From JBOGJG01 sp050747825 (lineage in GTDB: Bacteria; Acidobacteriota; UBA6911; RPQK01; JBOGJG01), in NCBI GenBank assembly GCA_050747825.1, contig JBOGJG010000334.1:1-21208 (forward strand): a DNA stretch of 21,208 nucleotides, written 5' to 3'. The notes beneath the pieces are model-generated. The model did no database searches. It was not told the DNA's origin and saw only the letters and a list, made by a program, of their open reading frames with translations. The stretch's first letter is position 1; each line of letters starts with the position of its first letter. The translations under genes were made by a program, and so were the position numbers. This document shows positions 14,298-21,208 of this stretch, piece after piece.

Positions 14298-16091
14298 TTA
14301 GGCCTCAAGCCTCAGGCCTTTAAAGTCCGCCAGCTCTTCCGCCTGGTCGATCAGGCGTTCGATGGCGGAAAGGCCCTGCTGCCAGAAACTACTGTCGTTC
14401 AGATCGACTCCCAGCTTGCCAATCAGCACATGCGGCCAGTCGGAGCCGCCCTCCCGTAGAAGGTCGAGATACTTGCCTACGAACGGACGCCCTTCGGCCC
14501 GATAGCGCGCGTAGAGCGCCAGCACCAGCAGATCACCGAACGCATAGGCGTAAACATAACCGGGTGCTTCAATAAAATGAGGAATGTAGCTCCACCAGAT
14601 CTTGTAGTGATCCCCCAGGCTGACACTCCCTTGAAACATCTCGTTTTGACTCTTCAGCCACAATTCACCGAACTTCTCGGAGGAAAGTTCTCCGGCTGTA
14701 CGGCGAGTTGTGTGAATGCTGTCTTCGAAAAGATTCATGGTAATCTGCCTGAAAACCGTGGCCATGGTATCGTCGATTTTGCTGGCCAGCATAGCCAGTC
14801 GGGTCTCAGGACTGGTCTCCATCTCATATAACCTTTCGAAGACCAGCATTTCGCCGAAGACTGAGGCAGTCTCGGCCATAGTCAGCGGAGGACGGCACTG
14901 CAGAAGACCCTGTTCGCGCGACAGGTACTGGTGTACTCCATGTCCCAGCTCATGGGCCAGAGTCTGGATGTCTCGAATATTCCCCGTGTAATTGAGCATG
15001 ATATAAGGATGAGCGCTGGGGACGGCGCTATGGCTGAAAGCGCCGCCTCTTTTCCCGCTGCGAACGGGAGCGTCAATCCACTGGGAATCGAAGAACTGGC
15101 GCGCAATAGCGGCAATTTGAGGCTCGAAAGCTTCATAGGCGTCCAGCACGATGTCTCTTGCCTGATCCCACTTGAAGGTTTTGCGGACCTGCTCCAGTGG
15201 GGCATAGCGGTCGTAGTCGTGAAGTTCGTCCAGGCCCAGCAGCTTGCGCTTGAGGTTGTAAAAACGAGCTACGAGGTCATAACGCCCTGTGACTGCCTCG
15301 ATGAGAGCGCTTACCGACTCGTCCGAGATTTCGTTGGACAGATTGCGGCTGGAAAGCCAGGAAGAAAAACGTCGCAAACGGTCATCCGAGGCCTTATCGG
15401 CCAAAATAATATTAAAGGTAAACGTCAACTCACGAAGGCGGCTCTGTAGACCCTCGGTGAGCGCCATAGCCGCATCCCGGCGGAGCTGGCGGTCGGTCTC
15501 ATAGAGATTGGACAGGACCTCCTGTGCAGTCAGCTCCTGGCCGCGGAAGCTGAAGCGAGTGGCCCCCAGTGTTTCTTCAAAGAAGCGGCTCCAGGCGCCG
15601 CTGCCTGTAATGGACTTTTCAGAGAGAATCTTCTCTTCCGGCTCGCTCAGCACGTGGTCCTTCATGAGGCGCTGGTTTTCCAGGTAGTGCCGGTACGGAC
15701 TCAGGCGCTCTTCCTTTAGGAGGCGATCTGCCCTGTTTTCATCCACATGGACCCACTCGATCTCGAAGAACAGGATCTTCTGGTGGATCTGAGTGGTCGC
15801 CTCGCGGGTTTTCTGAAAAAGGGCGCCGCGTTCCGGCAGGTCGGTATGGGTGCACCAGTTCAGATAGGCGTAAGTGGAGACTCTTCCAATTCGGTCCAGA
15901 ATCCGCTCGAATTCTGCCAGGGCATCGGCCAGGGCCGGGGCCTCCAGCGACGAAACCCGCCCCTTGTAGTTTTCAGAAAAGGCATCCGCCTGGGCGTCGG
16001 CCTTACGGATGTCTTCTTCCAGCCTGTCAAGGTTGTCGTACAGGTCTTCCAGCTTCCAGTGGATATTTTGAGCGCCCAGTTCTCGACTCAT
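14298..16091 (-). CDS. pepF: Oligoendopeptidase F (M3B zinc metallopeptidase)
   Basis: This 597-residue cytosolic peptidase hydrolyses short peptides. The zinc site is HELGH at residues 380-384 (LAHELGHGVHQYLSREQG), with the third ligand Glu407 in MAETASVFGEML, the spacing expected for M3. The all-helical N-terminal part (WKLEDLYDNLDRLEEDIRKA; RIGRVSTYAYLNWCTHTD) and the C-terminal motifs (WWSYIPHFIEAPGYVYAYAFGDLLVLALYARY) match PepF throughout. The length is normal for the family and the gene looks intact. No signal peptide is present. It ends against the HupE-like remnant and starts 110 bases from the next minus-strand gene's stop, with a hairpin between. Confidence 0.96.
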   Translation of the reverse strand: MSRELGAQNIHWKLEDLYDNLDRLEEDIRKADAQADAFSENYKGRVSSLEAPALADALAEFERILDRIGRVSTYAYLNWCTHTDLPERGALFQKTREATTQIHQKILFFEIEWVHVDENRADRLLKEERLSPYRHYLENQRLMKDHVLSEPEEKILSEKSITGSGAWSRFFEETLGATRFSFRGQELTAQEVLSNLYETDRQLRRDAAMALTEGLQSRLRELTFTFNIILADKASDDRLRRFSSWLSSRNLSNEISDESVSALIEAVTGRYDLVARFYNLKRKLLGLDELHDYDRYAPLEQVRKTFKWDQARDIVLDAYEAFEPQIAAIARQFFDSQWIDAPVRSGKRGGAFSHSAVPSAHPYIMLNYTGNIRDIQTLAHELGHGVHQYLSREQGLLQCRPPLTMAETASVFGEMLVFERLYEMETSPETRLAMLASKIDDTMATVFRQITMNLFEDSIHTTRRTAGELSSEKFGELWLKSQNEMFQGSVSLGDHYKIWWSYIPHFIEAPGYVYAYAFGDLLVLALYARYRAEGRPFVGKYLDLLREGGSDWPHVLIGKLGVDLNDSSFWQQGLSAIERLIDQAEELADFKGLRLEA

Positions 16092-16128
16092 AGAGAGAGT
16101 TTCTCAAAAGTACGGTCCCGGGGCAATG

Positions 16129-16168
16129 GAGGGGGGTCAGAACGTAAAACGCAAGATCTGGTCCCCTC
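16129..16168. repeat. REP-like hairpin between the DUF4440-type gene and pepF
   Basis: The segment GGGGTCAGA...TCTGGTCCCC (stem 16131-16141 with 16157-16167, loop 15 bases) pairs with three G-U wobbles. Short GGGGTCAGA/TCTGxxCCCC palindromes are a recurrent form of bacterial REP elements mobilised by REP-associated transposases. This resemblance is from memory and only one copy is visible here. It could instead act as a terminator or mRNA-stability hairpin for the upstream minus-strand gene. Confidence 0.4.
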
Positions 16169-16201
16169 TGCCCTCCCTCACTCCCTCCCTGGCTGGTACC
16201 C

Positions 16202-16843
16202 TCACCGCGTCTGAGAGGGCGTCGCCTCGCTTTGAGGCTGGCTGCTGTTCCAGATGTCTACTTTGATCTTCCACTGGTCGGCCCCGGCTTCGCCGGTTCC
16301 GCTTTCGCCGGCCTCAGTCTCGAGTGTCTCAGCCGTTCCAGGTTCGGCGGCAGTCTCCGCTCCCATCTCCTGCATGCCGTCTTGGCGGGTCCAGACGACC
16401 ACGAATTTGCCGGAATCGGTTATGGCCTGCTGTCCCTCCGGTTGGATGCTCATCGTAAACTGACCCACTTCATAGGCGAGATTGCCGCTTCCGTCAACTT
16501 CCACAGTGGTTAGAGTCGCGTCAGCCGGGCCCATTTGAAAAAAAGAGTTCCAGTAGTCCTGGATCGCTTGCCTGCCCTCGACGATTTCATGATTCGGCGG
16601 AAGGAGCGTTGCGTCCTGGGCATAAAAGTTGCCGATGGCGGCCGCATCACCCTGGCGGACCGCCTCACTGAACTGCTGGCTCACCTGCTCCAGGTGCTGG
16701 CGCATCCGGACGGCATCAAATTCCTGTGTTGCCTGTGGCTCGACAGATTCCTGCTCGCCGGGTGGAGCGCAGGACAGGAGTATCGCAGAAGAAAGGACCA
16801 GAGAGACTGCTAAAGCACAAGTTTGGATTTTTAGTAGATTCAT
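16202..16843 (-). CDS. SnoaL/DUF4440-like lipoprotein with a low-complexity insertion
   Basis: The 213-residue protein begins with a lipoprotein signal (MNLLKIQTCALAVSLVLSSA, lipobox LLSC). A cystatin-like NTF2-fold domain follows: QQFSEAVRQGDAAAIGNFYA, DATLLPPNHEIVEGRQAIQD, YWNSFFQMGPADATLT, GKFVVVWTRQDG and WKIKVDIWNSSQ. Such domains are usually ligand-binding or of unknown function. Between the last two strands lies an insert of about 33 residues made almost only of Glu, Ala, Gly and Thr, where relatives have a tight turn. ATG 16843 is preceded by GGGGAGG at seven bases, so the longer frame starting at 16876 is rejected. Confidence 0.85.
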   Translation of the reverse strand: MNLLKIQTCALAVSLVLSSAILLSCAPPGEQESVEPQATQEFDAVRMRQHLEQVSQQFSEAVRQGDAAAIGNFYAQDATLLPPNHEIVEGRQAIQDYWNSFFQMGPADATLTTVEVDGSGNLAYEVGQFTMSIQPEGQQAITDSGKFVVVWTRQDGMQEMGAETAAEPGTAETLETEAGESGTGEAGADQWKIKVDIWNSSQPQSEATPSQTR

Positions 16844-16917
16844 ATATTTTCCTCCCCATGAATGTCTCTCTAACATATCATCGAAGTACCCGAAACAGTA
16901 GTTTCCCCGCTGGCGCC

Positions 16918-17169
16918 TCAGCTCCGCAAATAGTCCATCAGAATTTGACGGTGATCGAAAACCAACTCATTCAGGGGGATATCCTCGAGCCGGTAAATAC
17001 GCGCCCTCCGGGCATCGCTGGAAGCTTTCGGCTCTCCTGTGGCCTCGCCCACGAAGACAGCGGAAGCGGTGTGAAAGCGCGGATCCCGCTGGGGGTCTGA
17101 GTAGATCCCCAACAGCCGGGATAGGCGCACTTCGAGTCCATCTACCGTCAATTTGGGAGTTTCGATCAT
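16918..17169 (-). pseudogene. C-terminal half of a NUDIX hydrolase (catalytic box missing)
   Basis: The 83 residues (RLSRLLGIYSDPQRDPRFHT, ASAVFVGEATGEPKASSDAR, RARIYRLEDIPLNELVFDHR, QILMDYLRS) match the end of ADP-ribose-pyrophosphatase-like NUDIX proteins. The preceding half, with the NUDIX box GX5EX7REUXEEXGU that binds the metal and hydrolyses the substrate, is absent. Only about 30 bases separate the ATG from the next gene, with no trace of the box in other frames. No good ribosome site precedes the ATG. I read it as a 5'-truncated remnant rather than a working hydrolase, although the frame itself is intact. Confidence 0.7.
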
Positions 17170-17200
17170 GGCTCTATTATCAATGCCAGGGGCGGCCCCG

Positions 17201-18223
17201 CTAACGGGTTACGGGGTAACTCTTCGAAACGCCATTGCGGCTGTTGGTCACGGTTATGGTAGAGGCGTCTGGACTGACCGACAGACGAATCCAGTGTCCT
17301 GCGCAGCCTTCCTCGGGTCCCAGATTGGCAATAAGGTCGGGGGATGTATTGTCCTGGTCAGAGCTCTCGATATTCCGATGCACCTGGAAAATATCCTTCA
17401 GGCTCTCCAGTGAAGTCAGCAGTCGGTAAACCTCAGGCTGGCCGCCCTTCTTGGGACCATTATTGACAATGGCTATGGTAGGACTGGCGCTGCGCAGCAG
17501 CACCGGGTTGTTGCTGCTGCTCAGGCCGTGATGCGTGACTTGGTAAGCGTCCACGTTGCCGATTACGTCGGTGGGACAAACCAGCTTCGACTCGATATTC
17601 CAGGTCAGATCTCCATTGTCCAGAAACTCGAAATCCCCAAACCGGAGCAGGAGACCGACGCTGGCGGCATTGTCGGTGAGATCTTCTTTGGCCGGCTGGG
17701 ACTGGGAGCAAAGGGGGTTGGGGGCCCCTTCGCGAGTCAGGGTCTGGCGCCTGGCGGCCAGACAGGTGAGCTTCAGGGGGACCTTTCCCTGTTTGAGCGC
17801 AATCGTCTGTCCAGGCTTCAAGGTCTGACGTTCACCCCGATTGGCCTTCAGGTACTCCGTATAAAGCATCGGGAACTGAGGGTCCTCCTTGAGCTCGGCC
17901 ATAGGGCCGTGATCGAGGAAGTTCCGGATCGGAATCAACTGCGAGAGGCGCAGCACCCCGCCGTAATGGTCGCGGTGAAAATGAGTGGTCACCAGATAAT
18001 CAATCTGCTGGAGTCCGGCTTCGCGGGTCGCGACCTCGACGATCCGCTGGGCATCGCGGCCGTCATCTCTTCTCCATCCGGAATCGATCAACACCGACTC
18101 CTTCTGAGGAGTCACAATCAACGTAGCCGCGCCCCCCTCCACGTCTATGAAATAAATGTCGAGGGACTGTGAGAAAAGCGATGAAGAGGCCGCCAGGATA
18201 AAAAACAGGAGAGCTCGAATCAT
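17201..18223 (-). CDS. Secreted metallo-beta-lactamase-fold hydrolase (ComEC/Rec2-like)
   Basis: The 340-residue product has a signal peptide (MIRALLFFILAASSSLFSQS) and a metallo-beta-lactamase core: LDIYFIDVEGGAATLIVTP, VLIDSGWRRDDG, TTHFHRDHYGG (His81-x-His83-x-Asp85-His86), FLDHGP, FLDNGDLTWNIE and THHGLSSSNNP. The FIDVEGGAATLI opening and the late THHG motif place it with the secreted ComEC-like branch rather than beta-lactamases. Metal ligands appear complete. Substrate unknown; phosphoesters or nucleic acid are the usual guess for this branch. The NUDIX remnant follows it on the same strand. Confidence 0.88.
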   Translation of the reverse strand: MIRALLFFILAASSSLFSQSLDIYFIDVEGGAATLIVTPQKESVLIDSGWRRDDGRDAQRIVEVATREAGLQQIDYLVTTHFHRDHYGGVLRLSQLIPIRNFLDHGPMAELKEDPQFPMLYTEYLKANRGERQTLKPGQTIALKQGKVPLKLTCLAARRQTLTREGAPNPLCSQSQPAKEDLTDNAASVGLLLRFGDFEFLDNGDLTWNIESKLVCPTDVIGNVDAYQVTHHGLSSSNNPVLLRSASPTIAIVNNGPKKGGQPEVYRLLTSLESLKDIFQVHRNIESSDQDNTSPDLIANLGPEEGCAGHWIRLSVSPDASTITVTNSRNGVSKSYPVTR

Positions 18224-18300
18224 TTTGGAAATTCCGTGCGCAAGTATAACGGCCCGGCGGCTTCTCGCGCAAGAACGGCTCTTTGCGAGAGCAAAAAGGG

Positions 18301-18330
18301 TTGACCGGATCAGCCCGCAAGTTCTAAAAG
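18301..18330 (+). promoter_or_regulatory. Candidate promoter of the alpha-2-macroglobulin remnant
   Basis: TTGACC (18301-18306) and TAAAAG (18325-18330) are separated by 18 bases, upstream of the ORF at 18445. The -10 is a modest match, so this is a weak call. The hairpin at 18362-18395 would lie in the transcribed leader. Confidence 0.3.
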
Positions 18331-18361
18331 TTGTTCGCCGGCTGGACCTGGAAATCGCAAT

Positions 18362-18395
18362 CTTCGCCTCCTGATCGTTTATGATGGAGGCGAAG
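18362..18395. promoter_or_regulatory. Perfect 10-bp inverted repeat in the leader of the A2M remnant
   Basis: CTTCGCCTCC (18362-18371) is the exact reverse complement of GGAGGCGAAG (18386-18395), with a 14-base loop. It lies between a candidate promoter and the ATG at 18445. It has no following T-run, so it is more likely an operator or a leader structure than a terminator. An A2M/PbpC regulator site would be a guess. Confidence 0.45.
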
Positions 18396-18444
18396 TCCTA
18401 TCGAGGAACAAACGAGTGCGTCGGGTTATCTAGGGAAGTTAGAG

Positions 18445-18775
18445 ATGAACGCTTATAAACTTGCCGTGATCGCTCTTTTCGTCTTGTTGACCACGTTCGC
18501 CATGGCTTCTCCCCAGCAGCCAGACACCAGTGGCCCGGCACGAATCGAGTTTTTCTCTCCTCAGGGAACCGTGAAGAACGTCCGCCAGGTGCAGGTGCGG
18601 TTTTCTGAGCCGATCGTGCCGTTCGGCCACCCGCGGGAGGTCGAGGAACCCTTTGAGATCGACTGTTCCCAGACAGGGACGGCCCGCTGGGTCGATGGGC
18701 AAAACTGGGCCTTTGATTTTGAAAGAGATCTGCCTGCTGGGATTGAGTGCCTTTTTACTCTGAAGGACGATCTCG
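18445..18775 (+). pseudogene. N-terminal fragment of a bacterial alpha-2-macroglobulin family protein
   Basis: ATG 18445 has a fair ribosome site (AGGGAAG) and begins with a signal peptide (MNAYKLAVIALFVLLTTFAM ending in MAS). The following residues (ARIEFFSPQGTVKNVRQVQV, RFSEPIVPFGHPREVEEPFE, RWVDGQNWAFDFERDLPAGI, ECLFTLKDDL) match the first macroglobulin domain of YfhM-type bacterial alpha-2-macroglobulins, periplasmic protease traps of roughly 1500-2000 residues. The match ends abruptly near 18775, where sequence of a different protein begins in another frame. The open frame then runs to a stop at 18837 as out-of-frame sequence. This is a deletion remnant. Confidence 0.75.
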
Positions 18776-18922
18776 AGACGGTGGCTGAACGGCAAGCTGA
18801 TGGGACCGGCTGCCTCATTGCTGCCCTGGATTCCTGAACCAGGAGCGCACACGCTCTCCCTGGTTGATTTCCGCAATCAGGTCCTGGACAGCGTGGAATT
18901 TACCGTGCGCGGCCGGAATTGA
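18776..18922 (+). pseudogene. C-terminal fragment of penicillin-binding protein 1C
   Basis: In the frame starting at 18776 the DNA reads RRWLNGKLMGPAASLLPWIP, EPGAHTLSLVDFRNQVLDSV and EFTVRGRN, ending in TGA at 18920-18922. This matches the beta-sandwich C-terminal domain (BiPBP_C) of PbpC, a bifunctional peptidoglycan synthase. Genes for YfhM-type alpha-2-macroglobulin and PbpC are neighbours in many bacteria. A single deletion from the start of one to the end of the other would give this structure. Only about 48 codons remain. Confidence 0.65.
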
Positions 18923-18985
18923 GCCACGGATTACAGGGATGATGCCGAAACGCTTCCTCAAACCGCTACAGCCAGCCTGTAGGCC

Positions 18986-20080
18986 TCACGAGATTGCCTG
19001 CAGGATCCCTTTGATATAGCCGTAGCCATAGGCAAACGCCTGCCTTCCGTTGGGGTCGTCGGGGTGGCGCGGCATGTGATCGGGCATCAGCATGTAGGGG
19101 TAATCGACTTCTTTGAGCGTGCGCGCCACCTGCACCATGTCCATGTCTCCCTCGTCGGGATAGACCTCCTGAAAATCGTCACGCCTTCCCCGGATGTTGC
19201 GGAAATGAATGTTGAATATCTTCTGACGCGCACCGAAGTAACGGATGACCTCGTGGATCTCGCGGCCCGGCTCCTGAAGCATTTCCGCCGTGGTTCCCAG
19301 ACACAGATTCAGACCATGGTAAGGACTCTTCTGGATGGAAATGAATTTCTTCAATCCTTCGACCGTCCCCAAAACGCGGTCTACCCTCTGAAAACCTTCG
19401 GGAGGTACTCCGGGATCATGGGGATGGCAGCCCATCCTTATCTTGTGCTCTTCGGCCACCGGAATGACCTGCTCCAGAAAATAACTGATTCTTTCCCAGA
19501 ACAGGTTCGCCGTGACCACACCGGCCCGGGTCAAAGGGGTATCGGGCCGGGTCTCCTTCAGCTTCCATGTGCTGTAGCTGGAGCCACCGCGGCCAGCCGA
19601 AGACTCAGTGCGAAGGACTCCCAGGATGCTCATGTTGTACTTGATGGCGGGAATGCCTGCCCGGGCGCAGTTGCGGATCATTAGACACACGTCTTCGATG
19701 TCTTTGTCGCGTTCGGGGCTCTGTCCCAGCATGATGGCGGGACGGTCCGTTTGATCGATATGCGAGGAGTGCAGCATGGGGAGCTGGACCAGGTCCAGGC
19801 TTACCTGATGGCGCTCGCACAGCTCGCGTGTCCTCTCCAGGTCCTCAACCGTCCAGTGTCCTCTCTCGCCGGGGTCGGGCGGATAACCGCAGATGTTGTT
19901 TACGCCATGTCGCTTGAAATACTGGAGCATCTCGCTGCTGGTTGGCCTGCGCTGAGTGCCTACGTGCATGCGCAGTTTAACTGCCGGAGCCTGACTGGCT
20001 GCGGCTCCCGTCGGGCCGCCCGTGGGCAGTGCTGCCGCGGCCGCGCTGACAGAGAGAAACTTTCGGCGATGGATCTTCAC
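18986..20080 (-). CDS. Tat-exported mannonate dehydratase-like TIM-barrel protein
   Basis: The 364-residue protein starts with a twin-arginine signal (HRRKFLS at residues 4-10, then an Ala-rich stretch). The mature part resembles UxuA-type mannonate dehydratase: MLQYFKRHGVNNICGYPPD, HKIRMGCHPHDPGVPPEGFQ, GLNLCLGTTAEML, FNIHFRNIRGRRDDFQEVYP and DEGDMDMVQVARTLKEVDYP. UxuA is normally cytosolic and carries HPDDPP where this protein reads HPHDPGVPP, so export and altered motif suggest another substrate. Xylose-isomerase-like TIM barrels are the wider family. It starts with GTG overlapping the stop of the upstream beta-propeller gene (GTGA), so the two are probably co-translated. A Tat signal argues for a folded, possibly metal-bound enzyme exported to the periplasm. 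Confidence 0.82.
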   Translation of the reverse strand: MKIHRRKFLSVSAAAAALPTGGPTGAAASQAPAVKLRMHVGTQRRPTSSEMLQYFKRHGVNNICGYPPDPGERGHWTVEDLERTRELCERHQVSLDLVQLPMLHSSHIDQTDRPAIMLGQSPERDKDIEDVCLMIRNCARAGIPAIKYNMSILGVLRTESSAGRGGSSYSTWKLKETRPDTPLTRAGVVTANLFWERISYFLEQVIPVAEEHKIRMGCHPHDPGVPPEGFQRVDRVLGTVEGLKKFISIQKSPYHGLNLCLGTTAEMLQEPGREIHEVIRYFGARQKIFNIHFRNIRGRRDDFQEVYPDEGDMDMVQVARTLKEVDYPYMLMPDHMPRHPDDPNGRQAFAYGYGYIKGILQAIS

Positions 20081-21208
20081 TGATTGTCAGCTCTTAAGTC
20101 CAGCGCGACGATGTTCTTCTGGTCCCGGAGGTACAGCCTTCCTCCGGAGAGGGCGGGGGGTGTCCAGCTCTTGTATTCCAGGACACTTAGCCGGCCATGC
20201 TCCCGGTATCCGTCCGGTGTAGCCTCAGCCACACCGACATCGCCGTGCTCGCCAATAAGGAATAGGTGGTCCTGAGCGAAAATCAGAGAGCCTTTGCCGA
20301 CGCTGCGGTCAGCCCACATCTCCTGTCCGTCTTTCAACCGAATGCACTTGAGAGCGGAGTTGTGGAAGCCATAGAGATAATCCCCCACCAGGACACAACT
20401 GTTGAAATGGTTCTGCATCTGCGTGCTGGTCCACTGGACGTCGGCCTTGATCCGGTCTCCGGCTCGGTCCAGCAGAAAAGCGCCGGCGCCTGTTCCACGG
20501 CCCGAGGAGATGAACAGAAGGGGATCAGAGAAGATCGGAGTCGCGATATTCATGTCAGAGGCGGTGGTCCACTGATGCTTCCAGTGAAGGCTGCCGTCAC
20601 TGGGGGACAGTCCCATTACGGCCCGGCCGCCGAACACGACAATTTCGCGCAGGCCATCGATGGTGACGGCGATGGGCGAGGAGTAGCCTGCCACCTCATC
20701 ATGTGCCTTCCACACAACGTCGCCTGTAAGCTTGTCGAAAGCCACAACTGAAGCGCCAGGACCTCCCACGTTGACCAGCAGCAGGTCGCCCTCTACCAGC
20801 GGTGAAGTCGAGACGCCCCACTGCAGATTGGGAGCGTCGAAATCCTTGAGGATGTTCCGCTGCCAGCGGATGTCTCCGCTCTTCTTGTCCAGGCACATCA
20901 ATGCCCCGGTGGCGCCCAGCGTATAAACTCGATCACCGTCCAGCGTGGGAGTGGCGCGCGGGCCGTTGCCTCCCTGGTGTTCCTTATAAGATTGGGCAGA
21001 ATACACGGCCCACAATTCTTTTCCCGTGGCTGCATCCAGACTCAGGGCCCACTCGCGGTCGCCGCGGTCAACCATGGTGTAAATCTGGCCGTCGGAAACG
21101 GACAGTGAGGAAAAACCTTCCCCGCCGGGGACTTTCCACACGATTGAGGGTTTTTGGGAGGTCCAGCGCGTGAGAAGGCCCGTTTCCGAAGACTTGCCGT
21201 CCCGGTGG
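20077..21208 (-). CDS. PQQ-binding-like beta-propeller repeat protein (5' end beyond the window)
   Basis: The frame is open to the window end. Residues upstream of the GTG at 21141 (HRDGKSSETGLLTRWTSQKP) continue the family pattern, so the true start lies outside. Repeats typical of PQQ-like propellers appear, each with a Trp-containing strand: REWALSLDAATGKELWAVYS, LMCLDKKSGDIRWQRNILKD, VVAFDKLTGDVVWKAHDEVA and KCIRLKDGQEMWADRSVGKG. It ends LRDQKNIVALDLRADNQ. Such proteins are usually exported and often structural or sensing; the catalytic residues of quinoprotein dehydrogenases are not evident. Coupled to the following Tat-exported TIM barrel by a four-base overlap. Confidence 0.88.
   Translation of the reverse strand, partial: HRDGKSSETGLLTRWTSQKPSIVWKVPGGEGFSSLSVSDGQIYTMVDRGDREWALSLDAATGKELWAVYSAQSYKEHQGGNGPRATPTLDGDRVYTLGATGALMCLDKKSGDIRWQRNILKDFDAPNLQWGVSTSPLVEGDLLLVNVGGPGASVVAFDKLTGDVVWKAHDEVAGYSSPIAVTIDGLREIVVFGGRAVMGLSPSDGSLHWKHQWTTASDMNIATPIFSDPLLFISSGRGTGAGAFLLDRAGDRIKADVQWTSTQMQNHFNSCVLVGDYLYGFHNSALKCIRLKDGQEMWADRSVGKGSLIFAQDHLFLIGEHGDVGVAEATPDGYREHGRLSVLEYKSWTPPALSGGRLYLRDQKNIVALDLRADNQ

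Noticed and set aside
17528..18172. 214-residue open frame on the plus strand
   Set aside because: It is antisense to the intact metallo-beta-lactamase-fold gene, whose signal peptide and metal motifs are convincing.
19064..19684. 206-residue open frame on the plus strand
   Set aside because: It is antisense to the mannonate-dehydratase-like gene, and its composition has no domain-like features.
18986..20080. Possible 3-oxo-isoapionate decarboxylase (OiaC) completing the apiose pathway
   Set aside because: OiaC is also a xylose-isomerase-like TIM barrel, but this protein has a Tat signal and UxuA-type motifs (NIHFRNIRGRRDDF, DEGDMDM), and it is coupled to a propeller gene rather than the sugar operon.
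1..21208. CRISPR arrays, riboswitches, rRNA genes and full insertion sequences
   Set aside because: No regularly spaced repeats, no recognisable riboswitch core, no rRNA sequence and no transposase gene were seen on either strand.

Overview
The window (about 57% GC by eye) carries an LptD outer-membrane LPS assembly protein, lipoproteins, a Tat-exported TIM-barrel protein and a PQQ-type beta-propeller, so it comes from a Gram-negative (diderm) bacterium. The style of the secreted proteins, the large unlinked catabolic cluster and the many gene remnants look like an Acidobacteriota-type soil genome. That placement is an inference from gene style, not from a marker gene.

Layout. Positions 1-183 are a short element bounded by 13-bp perfect inverted repeats, at the very edge of the window. 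lptD follows (201-2456, minus), diverging from a small AhpD-like carboxymuconolactone decarboxylase family protein (2562-2918). Positions 3130-4099 hold a small hypothetical gene, tRNA-Glu(CTC) with a good promoter, a doubtful ORF and a stand-alone LexA-type winged-helix protein. Positions 4166-4818 are a Phd/VapC-type toxin-antitoxin pair with a palindromic operator; its toxin lacks the segment that normally carries one catalytic acid.

The centre (4809-11262, minus) is a tightly overlapping five-gene operon: permease, RbsA-type double ATPase, permease, Gfo/Idh/MocA dehydrogenase and a 637-residue protein that I recognise as D-apionate lactonase-like (ApnL). With the sugar-binding lipoprotein at 12507-13490 (plus), it reads as uptake of a branched or unusual sugar, most likely D-apiose, followed by oxidation to the lactone (ApsD-like) and lactone opening (ApnL-like). 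The later steps are not in the window. An HTH/nucleotidyltransferase toxin-antitoxin-like pair (11383-12225), with its own palindromic promoter and an apparently leaderless mRNA, sits between the permease operon and the binding protein.

Positions 13492-18922 show gene decay. There is a glycosidase-like C-terminal fragment with a frameshift, joined to a HupE/UreJ-like fragment with an in-frame stop. A NUDIX protein lacks its catalytic half. An alpha-2-macroglobulin N-terminus is joined out of frame to a penicillin-binding protein 1C C-terminus. Intact genes lie among these: oligoendopeptidase F, a SnoaL/DUF4440-type lipoprotein with a low-complexity insert, and a secreted metallo-beta-lactamase-fold protein. 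The window ends with a translationally coupled pair on the minus strand: a PQQ-like beta-propeller protein (cut by the window end) followed by a Tat-exported mannonate-dehydratase-like TIM barrel.
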